Assembly (NCBI GenBank): GCA_947623825.1 | Contig: CANQHQ010000008.1 | Coordinates: 1-42,607 of the forward strand | DNA from: an uncultured Bacilli bacterium | GTDB taxonomy: Bacteria > Bacillota_I > Bacilli_A > RF39 > UBA660 | Length of the DNA stretch: 42,607 bases | Direction of reading: 5' to 3' | Part shown: positions 7,275-16,364 of the stretch, one piece after another | How the letters are laid out: every line of letters begins with the position of its first letter | Numbering within the stretch: the stretch's first letter is position 1 | Made by a program: the position numbers and the translations under genes | The notes under the pieces: generated by a model | Databases searched by the model: none | What the model saw: the letters and a program-made list of their open reading frames with translations, nothing else | Told to the model about the DNA's origin: nothing

Positions 7275-8882
7275 TTATTTTTTTTCGTTGTAACTATCGG
7301 GCAAATCATTCTCGTACAAAGCATAAACATCTTCTTTTTCTTTTAGACTTGCCACGAAAGAAAAAGAATCTTTCACATCGTTTTGAATATAAATCTTTTT
7401 CGTATCGAAACCACTTTGAACCAATCCCTCATAAATTGGTTTCGTTTTCTTTTCGCCAATCAAGATAACCACATCGGCTACTTCCGCTATTTGTGTTCCA
7501 AACGTACGGTTCCATTTTTCTTCTTGATCTCCCAATTCAATCATTCCTGGTGTAACCACGACTTTCATTCCAGGCATCATAGAAAGAACATCTAACGCCA
7601 TCTTTGCTCCAACAGGATTAGAATTATAAGCATCGTCAATCATATAAAAATTTCCAATTTTTTTGATTTCCAAGCGATGTTCAATCGGACGTACTTTTCG
7701 TACTCCCATTTGAATCTCATTCATGGACATCCCAAATTCTCTCGCTAAGGCAACGGCAGACAAAATATTATAGATATTATTGTTACCCAAAAGTTTCGTT
7801 TCTAAAGAATAACTTTCTTTCTCTCCTCGAAAATGACAATCGAAGCGACTTCCGTCTTTATCACAATGAATCGAATCCGCATAGATATCGACGTCGTGAT
7901 TTTGAATTCCAATCCAAATCTTTTTACAATCATTTTGAATCGGATAAGAAAGTTGCTTTGGATCATCTCCATTTAAGACCGCTACCCCATCACTAGGTAA
8001 AGACTCAATCAATTCAAATTTCGTTTTTTGAATATTTTCTTCGCTACCGAAACTTTCCAAATGGGCAAGTCCAATCGTCGTTAAAATTCCATACTTCGGA
8101 TGCACCATATTACATAGTGTTTGAATTTCTCCTCGTTTATACGCACCCATTTCCGCGATAAATACTTCATCAAACTTATCTAAGTGCTGATTGATGGTAA
8201 TCATTAATCCATACTCTGTATTTAAATTTTTAGGAGAAGGATGCGCCACCATCTTGACGTTTAAAATATCACTCAAGATATTCTTACTACTGGTCTTTCC
8301 ATAACTTCCTGTAATTCCCACTACTTTTAAATGTTCCATCTTCTTTAGTTTTTTCGTAGCCTGGAAATAAAATTTATAATAGACACACTTTTCGATTGGA
8401 ATATTGACAATATTCGCAAACCACAATACAAAATAAATGAAATAAGTGAAACATCCCAAAAGCAAAAGCCATAAATAAACTTGATCAGGATAAACAAAAC
8501 AGAAAACAATCAAAAGTAAATAAAAAAACGTCGTTGTCCCAATCAATCGTCGAACACGGGCAGTGACGACCAATGGTTTTTTACTTTGACTTTTTTCTCT
8601 TTCCCTTTTCTTATGAATAATCCCAATTCCTAATAAGTAACTGAACGATATCAAAAGAAGAAAGATGGGATGAGGAAAAAGAAAAGCCAAAAGGAAAAGA
8701 AGACAAGAAAGAAAATCAAAGGAGAAAAATACTTCTTTCAGATTCTTTCCTATCCATTTTAAATATCGATTCCCAACATTATATAAATTTTGTTGTAACA
8801 TATGCATTGCCTTTTTTGCTTTACACACCGTATAGATAGATAAAAAAACAATGGTTACTACAACAAGATACGTCATAGTCAT
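7275..8882 (-). CDS. murF: Membrane-anchored MurF-type Mur ligase
   Basis: MurF adds D-Ala-D-Ala to UDP-MurNAc-tripeptide with ATP. Residues about 1-160 are a membrane region with hydrophobic segments near 5-20, 55-90 and 112-157. They are followed by the Mur ligase catalytic part: P-loop VVGITGSYGKTSSK (187-200), MGAYKRGEI, LNGDDP, and a C-terminal domain with AYNSNPVGAKMAL and DQEEKW. Ordinary MurF has about 450 residues and no membrane part. Related long forms occur in Firmicutes and may recruit the reaction to the membrane. The substrate is inferred from the MurF-type motifs. It starts 11 nt after the stop of a pilin gene, with AGGGGG as its binding site, so it is cotranscribed with that pilin. 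No convincing terminator follows. Confidence 0.88.
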   Translation of the reverse strand: MTMTYLVVVTIVFLSIYTVCKAKKAMHMLQQNLYNVGNRYLKWIGKNLKEVFFSFDFLSCLLFLLAFLFPHPIFLLLISFSYLLGIGIIHKKREREKSQSKKPLVVTARVRRLIGTTTFFYLLLIVFCFVYPDQVYLWLLLLGCFTYFIYFVLWFANIVNIPIEKCVYYKFYFQATKKLKKMEHLKVVGITGSYGKTSSKNILSDILNVKMVAHPSPKNLNTEYGLMITINQHLDKFDEVFIAEMGAYKRGEIQTLCNMVHPKYGILTTIGLAHLESFGSEENIQKTKFELIESLPSDGVAVLNGDDPKQLSYPIQNDCKKIWIGIQNHDVDIYADSIHCDKDGSRFDCHFRGEKESYSLETKLLGNNNIYNILSAVALAREFGMSMNEIQMGVRKVRPIEHRLEIKKIGNFYMIDDAYNSNPVGAKMALDVLSMMPGMKVVVTPGMIELGDQEEKWNRTFGTQIAEVADVVILIGEKKTKPIYEGLVQSGFDTKKIYIQNDVKDSFSFVASLKEKEDVYALYENDLPDSYNEKK

Positions 8883-8893
8883 ACCTGATCCCC

Positions 8894-9400
8894 CTAACTA
8901 TCACAAACACGAATCGATCCGCTCACTCCAACTGTACTTTTAATCTGGTCATCCGTAGGAGCCTCTACTCCTTTTTTTACATTCAAAAGGCGATCATCTC
9001 CATCAAATACAGATGCTTCTGTCAAAAAGATTCCTCTCGTAGAACCATCATCTGCACGACCAACAAGGTTCACATAGTACACAAGTTGCTCATCTTTTCT
9101 GACAACTACAACGAACGTATCTGTTTCATCATAAGGATTTCCCTCTGGATCATTCTGCAAATCTCCATTATCAAGACAGGATAAATTAATACGAACAATT
9201 TCCCCATACCCAGGTTTATTAATTCGATTTCCCATCTGATTTTTCGCAAGAGCCACTAACTTTTTTGCATCTCCGACATAAGTCTCTTTCTTATTACGAT
9301 CCAAAGTAGAAATGACATTCGGTACCGCAATCGCCATAATGATCGATAAGATGACAAGAACAGCCAATAACTCTATCAATGTAAATCCTTTCTTATTCAT
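8894..9400 (-). CDS. Prepilin-like protein (pilin D), cotranscribed with murF
   Basis: The 168-residue product begins MNKKGFTLIELLAVLVILSI, a short class III leader typical of ComGC-like pilins and pseudopilins. The head contains FVVVVRKDEQLVYYVNLVGR, a version of the core strand pair seen in pilins B and C, and a Cys pair (in LSCLDN and IRVCDS) that could close a C-terminal loop. A strong site, AAGGAGGAGG, precedes the ATG. The gene is first in a two-gene unit with murF and has a good promoter. It may be a minor pilin or pseudopilin. Confidence 0.87.
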   Translation of the reverse strand: MNKKGFTLIELLAVLVILSIIMAIAVPNVISTLDRNKKETYVGDAKKLVALAKNQMGNRINKPGYGEIVRINLSCLDNGDLQNDPEGNPYDETDTFVVVVRKDEQLVYYVNLVGRADDGSTRGIFLTEASVFDGDDRLLNVKKGVEAPTDDQIKSTVGVSGSIRVCDS

Positions 9401-9427
9401 TGTATTCCTCCTCCTTACTATAAATTA

Positions 9428-9456
9428 AGTATATAATATTTTTTTTTTGATTTCAA
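9428..9456 (-). promoter_or_regulatory. Sigma-A promoter of the pilin D-murF unit
   Basis: Minus strand TTGAAA (9456-9451), 17-nt spacer rich in A, TATACT (9433-9428). Confidence 0.8.
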
Positions 9457-9486
9457 TTCATGGAAGTGGAATTTTTTATAAGAGTG

Positions 9487-9514
9487 TAAAAAGAAGTAGA
9501 TTTACTCTACCTCT
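9487..9514 (-). terminator. Terminator of the ABC exporter operon
   Basis: Minus strand AGAGGTAGA, loop GTAAA, TCTACTTCT, TTTTT: a 9-bp stem with one mismatch. The stop codon of the last gene (9502-9504) lies in the loop. Confidence 0.75.
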
Positions 9515-11346
9515 TCAAATTGAGAATGATATAAAGTGGAATAAAATCCCTTCTTTTTTAATAATTCCTCATGAGTTCCTTGTTCGACAATGTCTCCCTC
9601 TTTCATTACTAGAATAAGGTCAGCATTGCGAATGGTCGACAACCGGTGCGCAATAATAAAACTGGTTCGTCCTTCCATCAAACGGTCCATCGCTTCTTGA
9701 ATCATGATTTCTGTACGCGTATCTACCGAAGAAGTCGCTTCATCTAAGATTAAGATTTGTGGATCATTCAAGATAACTCTCGCAATCGTAAGAAGTTGTT
9801 TTTGTCCTCCTGAAATATTATCTGACTCCTCATTGATGACCATATCATACCCATCGGGAAGGGTTCTTATAAAATGATCGACATGGGCCGCAATCGCAGC
9901 GTCTGTTACTTCTTCTTTAGTAGCGTCTAGTTTCCCATAACGAATATTTTCAAAGACAGTATCTGAATATAGCCATGTATCTTGAAGAACCATACCGAAG
10001 AGATTTCTCAACTCATTTCGATCAAACTCTTGAATATTATGCCCATCGATTTTGATGGCACCTGAAGAAACATCGTAAAAACGCATCAATAATTTTACCA
10101 TGGTTGTCTTCCCTGCTCCTGTCGGTCCAACCAAAGCGACTTTCATTCCTGGTTTGACTTTCGCATTGAAGTCATGAATAATTGTCTCTCCTTTACGATA
10201 TCCAAATTGAACATGTTCAAAGGTAATCGTTCCCTTGATGCGCTCTGTCGAAAGAGGATGTGCTACAGTCGGTACTTCTTCCTCTTCTTCTAAAAATTCA
10301 AAAACTCTTTCCGCCGCTGCCGCAAGAGCCTGTAGTAAGTTCATGATTTGCGCAGCCTGAGCCAATGGTTGCGTAAAACTACGCACATACTGAGTGAAAG
10401 ATAAAATATCTCCTACTTGAATTTGATTCTGGATGACGAGCCATCCACCTAAAATCGAAACAACCACATAACCTAAATTTCCAATAAAAGTCATAATCGG
10501 ATGCATCATGGTCGACAAAAATTGACTTTTCCAAGCCGTTTGATACAAGACATCATTGGTTTCCCGAAAACGACGTAACGTCTTCTCTTCCCCATGAAAT
10601 AATTGAACGATATTGTGTCCTCCATACGTTTCTTCGACTTGCCCATTGATATGTCCTAAATAGGCTTGTTGCCTCGCAAAATATTTCTGACTCTTCTTGA
10701 CAATCAAAGCGACGAAAAAGAAAGAAATAGGAAGAATCAAAACGGATACCAAAGTCATCAAAGGACTGATAGAAAGCATCATGACTAAGACTCCGATGGC
10801 TAAAGTAAAGGACGAAATCACTTGAGTCAAACTTTGATCTAGATTTTGACTAACCGTATCGACATCATTGGTAATACGGGATAATACTTCCCCTGTCGTC
10901 TTCGATTCAAAGTAAGAAAGAGGCATCCGATGAATCTTTGAAGAAATTTGACTTCGCAAACGATACGTAATACTTTGACTGACACCAGCCATGACCCAAC
11001 CTTGAATATAAGAAAAAATCATACTGATAATGTAAAGAACAAGTAAGGTAAGTAAGATGCCCGCCAGTTTGGAAAAGTGAATTCCTGCGGAAGTTCCCGT
11101 CACTTTTCCAATTAATCCGTTATAAATTTCTGTCGTCGCATTTCCCAAAATCTTCGGTCCAATAATCGAGAAAATGGCACTCCCAATCGAAAACAAAATC
11201 ACAAGAATTAGAGAAATCTTATAATCTTTTAAATAATGAAATAATTTTTTCATCGTAAGAGAGAAATTTTTCGCTTTCTCTCCAGCCATCTGTCTACCTC
11301 TAGGTCCCCGAGGAGCTCTTCGTGTCTCTTTTTCTTCTTTATTCAT
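9502..11346 (-). CDS. ABC exporter half-transporter, catalytic subunit
   Basis: This 614-residue type IV ABC exporter half has an N-terminal membrane domain of six helices (about residues 40-340) and a C-terminal ATPase. The ATPase motifs are canonical: Walker A GPTGAGKTT, signature ISGGQKQ, Walker B ILILDEATSSVD with the catalytic Glu, and H-loop AHR. The partner encoded immediately upstream has a degenerate site, so the pair should be a heterodimer like TM287/288 or BmrCD. The substrate is unknown; multidrug or lipid export is usual. The first 30 residues are basic and Arg-rich (RRAPRGPRGR). The start overlaps the partner gene by 8 nt. Confidence 0.93.
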   Translation of the reverse strand: MNKEEKETRRAPRGPRGRQMAGEKAKNFSLTMKKLFHYLKDYKISLILVILFSIGSAIFSIIGPKILGNATTEIYNGLIGKVTGTSAGIHFSKLAGILLTLLVLYIISMIFSYIQGWVMAGVSQSITYRLRSQISSKIHRMPLSYFESKTTGEVLSRITNDVDTVSQNLDQSLTQVISSFTLAIGVLVMMLSISPLMTLVSVLILPISFFFVALIVKKSQKYFARQQAYLGHINGQVEETYGGHNIVQLFHGEEKTLRRFRETNDVLYQTAWKSQFLSTMMHPIMTFIGNLGYVVVSILGGWLVIQNQIQVGDILSFTQYVRSFTQPLAQAAQIMNLLQALAAAAERVFEFLEEEEEVPTVAHPLSTERIKGTITFEHVQFGYRKGETIIHDFNAKVKPGMKVALVGPTGAGKTTMVKLLMRFYDVSSGAIKIDGHNIQEFDRNELRNLFGMVLQDTWLYSDTVFENIRYGKLDATKEEVTDAAIAAHVDHFIRTLPDGYDMVINEESDNISGGQKQLLTIARVILNDPQILILDEATSSVDTRTEIMIQEAMDRLMEGRTSFIIAHRLSTIRNADLILVMKEGDIVEQGTHEELLKKKGFYSTLYHSQFEEVE

Positions 11347-13585
11347 TTTCTAACTCCTCCTTTGTCAATTGACTCTCCGCAATCTCACGATAGATGTCAC
11401 ATTTCTTCAAAAGTTCCTTATGTTTTCCTTTCCCGACAATTTTTCCTTCATTCAATACAATAATTTGATCTGCATGAAGAATGGTACTAATTCGTTGGGC
11501 AACAATGAAAACAGTCGAACCTTTGGTTTCTTGATATAAGGCTTTTCGAAGTTTTGCATCCGTCTGAAAATCAAGGGCGGAAAAACTATCATCAAAAATA
11601 TAAATTTCAGGATTCATCGCAATGGCACGGGCAATGGACAATCTTTGCTTCTGTCCACCAGAGACATTGGTTCCACCTTGAGAAATAGGAGACTGATATT
11701 TCTTTTCTTTCTCTTCGATAAACTCTTCTGCTTGCGCAATTCTAGCGGCACGACGAAGTTCCTCTTCACTCATATTCTCTTTTCCATAACCAATATTTGA
11801 AGCAATCGTTCCAGAGAATAAAACCCCTTTTTGTGGAACAAAGCCAATTTTATAACGAAGATCAGAAAGAGAAACATCGCGAATATCGACCCCATCCACC
11901 AAAATTTGTCCATCCGTCACATCGAAAAATCTAGGAATTAAATTGATAAGGGTACTTTTTCCGCTTCCCGTAGAACCAATAAAAGCCGTCGTTTTTCCGG
12001 GCTCCGCAGTAAAGGAAATATCCGTAAGGACATCCTCATCCGAATCAGGATAACGGAAAGAAACATTCTTAAACTCAACGAGTCCTTGAATGCGTTTACT
12101 AAATTCTTTTGGTTTTTCCTTATCTTGAACAGCCGGAACCGTATTCAATACTTCCGCAATACGGGAAGCAGAAACATTCGCCCGTGGAAACATAATCGAG
12201 AACATGGAAACCATCAAGAAAGCCATCACAATCTGCATCGTATATTGGATAAAAGCCAACATATCTCCTACCTGCATGATACCCCGATCGATTCCATGGG
12301 CTCCTTGCCAAACAATTAGAATCGCAATAGAATTCATGACAAACATCATGGTCGGCATCGCCATCGACATAATTCGATCTACAAAAAGGGTCGTCTTCTT
12401 TAAATTACGATTCGCAACATCAAACCGTTCTTCTTCTTTCTTTTGATTACTGAAAGCCCGAATCACTGGAATTCCTGTCAAAATTTCTCGAGTTACTTGA
12501 TTTAAACGATCGATTAATTTTTGAATCACCTTAAATTTCGGAATCGCTAACGCAAACAAGAAAATGACGAGAGAAAAAACACATCCCACAGCTAAGGCAA
12601 TAATCCAAGTCATCGAAGCATTGGTATGAAGGGCTTTAATGACACCACCCACTCCAATAATCGGCGCATAAATCAAAGTACGAAGCATAAATACCATCAT
12701 CATTTGAACTTGTTGCACATCGTTGGTCGTTCTTGTAATCAAAGAAGACACTCCGTACTGTTTCAATTCCGTCGTCCCAAACTTCATGACTTTTTCAAAG
12801 ACAGCATTTCGTAAATCCAAGGCGAGACGAGCAGCGGTTCGGGAACCGAAGTAACCAACCAAAATCGCAAAAGTCATATTCAATAAAGCAATTCCCAACA
12901 TTTTAGCACCCGAAGAAAAAATATAGTTGGTTTGTAACTGATCCGTACTTAATCCAATCGTCTCGTATTCCTGACGAAGAAAGGCAATCGCACTCTGAGT
13001 CGCAATCGACTCTGGGAACGCAGAAAACTGTGTTTCAAAAGAAGAAACAAACGAAGAAATCTGTTCTTGCTCCATTCCCCGAAAAATCGTTAAAAGAGGA
13101 AGATTTCGCATGGATTCTGGTAACCCTTCATAAATTTTCTCTTGTATTTTTTGACTTTCCTCTTCTTCACTAGATAAAAGGGAAACCACCAACATTGGTT
13201 TTGTTAGAATTTCTTCTAATTGGTCCTTTTCCTCTTTCGATAACGAGTTCAAATGGTATAACGATTCTTTTTCTAAAAGAGGATACTTCTTTTGATAAGT
13301 CTCGTATTCTTTTTGAGACAAGTTTTCTTTCTCCAACAATTGGTAATGGGAAAAAAGAAAGTCTTTCTCTTCGGAAGAAACAAACAAAGTAAGATCTTCT
13401 AACGTCGTTTTTCGAAGAATTTCTGGAAGAACCCGTTCGATTCCTCCTTGCTGCACTCCGACATTGATAATCCGAGACGTATAATCAGGTAAAGACAAAT
13501 CACAAATTGCCATTCCGATCAATAATCCAATAATCAATAAAATTTTTCCGATTGACTTTTTCAAAAAGCCAAGAACTTTAAACAT
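11339..13585 (-). CDS. ABC exporter half-transporter, degenerate-site subunit with extracellular insert
   Basis: This exporter half has about 748 residues. Walker A (GSTGSGKST) and the signature (VSGGQKQ) are intact. Walker B reads IYIFDDSFSALD, with Asp in place of the catalytic Glu, and the H-loop reads AQR instead of AHR. Those are the marks of the non-hydrolysing half of heterodimeric exporters. About 150 mostly charged residues, rich in Glu, Lys and Ser, separate the first and second membrane helices (about residues 45-215), so the protein is longer than the usual 580. A soluble outward-facing domain there is an inference. The start is ATG at 13585, with AGGAGG 6 nt upstream; the ATG at 13591 abuts that site. 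It overlaps the regulator gene by 8 nt. Confidence 0.93.
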   Translation of the reverse strand: MFKVLGFLKKSIGKILLIIGLLIGMAICDLSLPDYTSRIINVGVQQGGIERVLPEILRKTTLEDLTLFVSSEEKDFLFSHYQLLEKENLSQKEYETYQKKYPLLEKESLYHLNSLSKEEKDQLEEILTKPMLVVSLLSSEEEESQKIQEKIYEGLPESMRNLPLLTIFRGMEQEQISSFVSSFETQFSAFPESIATQSAIAFLRQEYETIGLSTDQLQTNYIFSSGAKMLGIALLNMTFAILVGYFGSRTAARLALDLRNAVFEKVMKFGTTELKQYGVSSLITRTTNDVQQVQMMMVFMLRTLIYAPIIGVGGVIKALHTNASMTWIIALAVGCVFSLVIFLFALAIPKFKVIQKLIDRLNQVTREILTGIPVIRAFSNQKKEEERFDVANRNLKKTTLFVDRIMSMAMPTMMFVMNSIAILIVWQGAHGIDRGIMQVGDMLAFIQYTMQIVMAFLMVSMFSIMFPRANVSASRIAEVLNTVPAVQDKEKPKEFSKRIQGLVEFKNVSFRYPDSDEDVLTDISFTAEPGKTTAFIGSTGSGKSTLINLIPRFFDVTDGQILVDGVDIRDVSLSDLRYKIGFVPQKGVLFSGTIASNIGYGKENMSEEELRRAARIAQAEEFIEEKEKKYQSPISQGGTNVSGGQKQRLSIARAIAMNPEIYIFDDSFSALDFQTDAKLRKALYQETKGSTVFIVAQRISTILHADQIIVLNEGKIVGKGKHKELLKKCDIYREIAESQLTKEELENE

Positions 13586-14204
13586 ACACATCCTCCTTTT
13601 TCAAAACTCCATAACGGATAATATTTAATCTTCTCTGATAATTTTCTGTTTCTACTTTTCTCTCTTCTTTTTTTAAGATCGTACATACAATGGAATTCAT
13701 CGTAATCGTCATAACCATCCCAAAGGAATCCAGAAGCATTTCACGACTAGAATACTGATAAAGCAATGGATTGATTTTCTGAAGAAGATGCTCTTTCTGT
13801 TCCTCCATAAAGGAATGAGGTCGTCCCCAAATTTTTCTTTCCGTCGCATGTCGCAAATTCAAAAACATTTGCCGTAAGAGTTGTCCTTGTTTCTCTCGAA
13901 GACAAATAGAAATCACTTCTTCTCGAAACGTCTCTAAAGCCGCTATAAAATCTCCATTGGAATCTTCTATTAACTGTTCAATTCTTTGAAACATTTGAAT
14001 AATTTCCGTTTCAACGAGATAAAAATACAAATCTTCTTTATCTTGAAAATACATATAGAAACTTCCTCTTGGAATACCGGCATCATGAATAATTTGATTG
14101 ATAGAAGCCGTCGCATAATCCACTCGAGAAAATTCTTTTTTACTTGCTTCCATCAATTTCTTTTGTTTTTCTAATGGTAAATTGAAAAAAGTCTTGGTTG
14201 GCAT
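13578..14204 (-). CDS. TetR/AcrR family repressor of the ABC exporter operon
   Basis: The protein has 208 residues. The N-terminal helix-turn-helix region contains KLMEASKKEFSRVDYATASI, IIHDAGIPRGSFYMYFQDKE, the TetR-type recognition helix and the following Phe/Tyr-rich helix. The rest is the helical ligand-binding domain, which is variable, so the ligand cannot be inferred. First gene of a three-gene operon with the two exporter halves, with overlaps at both joints. A palindrome sits in the promoter spacer, so it most likely represses its own operon until a substrate of the pump binds. Confidence 0.93.
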   Translation of the reverse strand: MPTKTFFNLPLEKQKKLMEASKKEFSRVDYATASINQIIHDAGIPRGSFYMYFQDKEDLYFYLVETEIIQMFQRIEQLIEDSNGDFIAALETFREEVISICLREKQGQLLRQMFLNLRHATERKIWGRPHSFMEEQKEHLLQKINPLLYQYSSREMLLDSFGMVMTITMNSIVCTILKKEERKVETENYQRRLNIIRYGVLKKEDVYV

Positions 14205-14239
14205 TCTTTCCTCCTTATGACTCTATGTCGTACCTTTCC

Positions 14240-14269
14240 ATTATATGACGACAACTTGTCATATGTCAA
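14240..14269 (-). promoter_or_regulatory. Promoter with embedded operator for the TetR-ABC operon
   Basis: Minus strand TTGACA (14269-14264), 18-nt spacer, TATAAT (14245-14240). The spacer holds TATGAC-GACAACTT-GTCATA on the plus strand (14244-14263), with a nested palindrome GACAA-C-TTGTC (14250-14260). A repressor bound there would block RNA polymerase. Confidence 0.85.
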
Positions 14270-14281
14270 CCGGTTTCAAAG

Positions 14282-14312
14282 AAAAAAAAGAAGTAGTTTA
14301 GTTGCTACTTCT
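14282..14312 (-). terminator. Rho-independent terminator of the small acidic gene
   Basis: Minus strand AGAAGTAG, loop of 8, CTACTTCT, then eight T. Confidence 0.85.
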
Positions 14313-14321
14313 CTATCTAAC

Positions 14322-14516
14322 TTAAAACAGAAAATCATCATCGTCGGTGTCATCCCACGTCTCTTCGTCTTCTTCTAACAATTCTTCTTCCCACTCTCGT
14401 TCTTCTTGTTCTTTCTCTTCTTCAAGTCCTTTCGCATACATCCATGCACCTATCATCTGTTCTGTTTTATCGTCAGAATGAAACATTTGAAACAAGCTGA
14501 AATTTTTCCAATCCAT
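14322..14516 (-). CDS. Small acidic hypothetical protein
   Basis: The protein has 64 residues. After an N-terminal FSLFQMFHSDD segment, it becomes a nearly continuous Glu/Asp tail (EEREWEEELLEEDEE, then DDTDDDD). I do not recognise it. Support for it as a gene: an AGGAGA site about 8 nt before the ATG, a terminator 10 nt past the stop, and placement between two terminators as its own unit. The strong negative charge could serve as a nucleic-acid mimic or a binding tail, but nothing in the context decides this. Confidence 0.65.
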   Translation of the reverse strand: MDWKNFSLFQMFHSDDKTEQMIGAWMYAKGLEEEKEQEEREWEEELLEEDEETWDDTDDDDFLF

Positions 14517-14576
14517 CTGAATTCTCTCCTACTAAAAGATTTTCTCATCTTCCTTATAACATTTTTTGGAAAAAAG

Positions 14577-14606
14577 GAAAAAGACTCCTTTATGACTTAG
14601 AAGTCT
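14577..14606 (-). terminator. Terminator of the rbgA-rnhB operon
   Basis: Minus strand AGACTTC, loop of 11, GGAGTCT, TTTTT: seven pairs including one G-U. The rnhB stop (14590-14592) lies in the loop. Confidence 0.75.
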
Positions 14607-15252
14607 CTTTTTTCTTTACATACAAAGATACGGGAGAAAAAGTCTTTCTATGTTCCTCAAGAACCCCATATTTTTCTATCATTTCAATATGTTGTTTGGT
14701 CGGATATCCTTTATGTTTCGCAAAACCATACTCTGGATGCTTCCGATCTAGTTCCTTCATCATTCGATCTCTTGTCACCTTCGCAATAACAGAAGCCGCC
14801 GCAATCGAAATACTTTTCGCATCTCCTTTGATAATCGACGTACTAGGCATTGGCAATTTTTCTAGTTTCATCGCATCGATTAACACATGTTCTGGTGGAA
14901 TACGGGAACCTTCAATCGCTTGATACATCGCTAGTTTTGTGGCTTCATAAATATTCACTTCATCGATTACTTTTTCGTCCATCATTCCAATAGAGACGCT
15001 TAAGGCATGTTCCATAATATAAGGATAAAACTGTTCCCTCTTCTTTTCTGAAAGTTTTTTAGAATCCGTCAATCCTTCCAAAACAAAATCAGGAGGTAAA
15101 ATCACACAAGCAGTCACAACCGGTCCGACAAGAGGCCCTCTTCCTACTTCATCTACCCCAGCAATGTAAGAAATTCCTTGCCTCCACAATTCCTTTTCGT
15201 AATGATAAAGATCCACGACTTCTTTTGTTTTATTTGGAGACACCACTTTCAA
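14590..15252 (-). CDS. rnhB: Ribonuclease HII
   Basis: RNase HII removes RNA, including single ribonucleotides, from RNA-DNA hybrids. Motifs: [14 protein letters not shown] with the first two catalytic acids, [14 protein letters not shown] with a third Asp, and [20 protein letters not shown]. The C-terminal Tyr-Gly-Phe-Lys-His segment [14 protein letters not shown] is typical. Length (about 220) is normal. The start is a TTG at 15252, 6 nt after AAGGAG; another TTG at 15255 is possible. It overlaps the preceding gene by about 23 nt. The neighbourhood rbgA ... rnhB matches the ylqF-rnhB order of Bacillus, with a transglycosylase-like gene inserted between them. Confidence 0.96.
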   Translation of the reverse strand: MKVVSPNKTKEVVDLYHYEKELWRQGISYIAGVDEVGRGPLVGPVVTACVILPPDFVLEGLTDSKKLSEKKREQFYPYIMEHALSVSIGMMDEKVIDEVNIYEATKLAMYQAIEGSRIPPEHVLIDAMKLEKLPMPSTSIIKGDAKSISIAAASVIAKVTRDRMMKELDRKHPEYGFAKHKGYPTKQHIEMIEKYGVLEEHRKTFSPVSLYVKKKETSKS

Positions 15253-16339
15253 CAACCACTCCTTCTGGGGTCACCTCGATAACGTGATCCTCGTTATAAA
15301 ACTCACTCAAAGCCTCTAAAGCAAGCATCCGATATGGTTGAGTCGAAGGTTGATCATAATTCGAACCACCATTATATTGTCCAAAAAGTTCAACCAAGTT
15401 CGTTTCCCCATTATTTCGTCTTTGATTACTTCGCGCAAAATCCTGAAGCAATCTCGCTGCACATCGAATATTTACTTTATCATCATGAATAATTTGGTCT
15501 TCCGTATAACCAAGTTGTTCTTTTAAATATTCAAAATTAGAAGAGTTAATCTGCATGTACCCGACATCTCTTGTACCATTCTTATTCTCGACCACTACTC
15601 CACTATTATTGAAAGCACCCCGTGACTCAATATGCGCAATCGTAATCAAAGCCCGGTACGGTACTTCTGGAAATTCCAAAGAAACTTCATGCATACACAA
15701 ATTTAAATCGATAGGCAAAAGTGGTTGGTCATATAATTGAATTCGAACCTCTTTTTCTGGTTCTTCTTCGATAGCTGCCTCAGTAGGAAGTGCATTGTCT
15801 TCTACTTCGGAAGGAACATTTTCAGGAATTGTTTCAGGAATCTCTTGTGTCTCTTCTTCGATTTCTGTTTCGTAAGGAATCGGCGAAACTTTCAACTCCT
15901 GTTCTCCCTGCTTTCCTTTTAAACGAGTAACCAATGAAACAGATGCTACAATCATAGCGGCACTTAAAAAGGTAGCTCCTGCCACTAAAGCAATGACTTT
16001 TGGATTAGCCTTCTTAATCTCTTTTACCTTCTTTGGTTTGGTTTTTTCCTTCACAATCGCTGTAGGAAGAGATTGATAAAAATCATCATCTGAATTGGCT
16101 CCAAAATCTTCAATAACGAAATATTCTCCTCTTTTTTGATCATTATACAACTGAAAAGTTCTACTTTGACTTTGCTCATCATCCCAAGAATCGATAATAT
16201 CCCTCGATAATTCTGGAAATTTTTCCTCCCACTGTTCTGGAGAACGAATGTATCCACGTCCAAGCAACTGATCTCCCTCAAACATTCTAATATAATATTT
16301 GTCTTTTACTTTTTTTACTTTCAATACACGATCTTCCAC
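15230..16339 (-). CDS. Membrane-anchored lytic transglycosylase-like protein (SLT fold)
   Basis: An unusual architecture: an N-terminal soluble part of about 110 residues ([20 protein letters not shown], later EYFVIEDFG), a basic stretch, one membrane helix ([20 protein letters not shown]), and an acidic Pro/Glu linker. Outside, there is a C-terminal lysozyme-like domain with [12 protein letters not shown] (putative catalytic Glu), [11 protein letters not shown], and a GQYNGGSNY motif. These are the marks of an SLT family peptidoglycan-cleaving lyase. The N-terminal part is on the cytoplasmic side and could sense a signal, which is inference. The start is uncertain: GTG at 16339 has an AAGTGGTG site; the frame is open to an ATG at 16411 inside rbgA, but the site there is weak. 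The 3' end overlaps rnhB. Confidence 0.8.
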   Translation of the reverse strand: MEDRVLKVKKVKDKYYIRMFEGDQLLGRGYIRSPEQWEEKFPELSRDIIDSWDDEQSQSRTFQLYNDQKRGEYFVIEDFGANSDDDFYQSLPTAIVKEKTKPKKVKEIKKANPKVIALVAGATFLSAAMIVASVSLVTRLKGKQGEQELKVSPIPYETEIEEETQEIPETIPENVPSEVEDNALPTEAAIEEEPEKEVRIQLYDQPLLPIDLNLCMHEVSLEFPEVPYRALITIAHIESRGAFNNSGVVVENKNGTRDVGYMQINSSNFEYLKEQLGYTEDQIIHDDKVNIRCAARLLQDFARSNQRRNNGETNLVELFGQYNGGSNYDQPSTQPYRMLALEALSEFYNEDHVIEVTPEGVVVESGVSK

Positions 16340-16364
16340 AAAAAAACACCACTTTCTACTCTTT

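Noticed and set aside
13578..14204. The TetR gene as part of a separate system
   Set aside because: Overlaps and a shared promoter tie it to the exporter genes.
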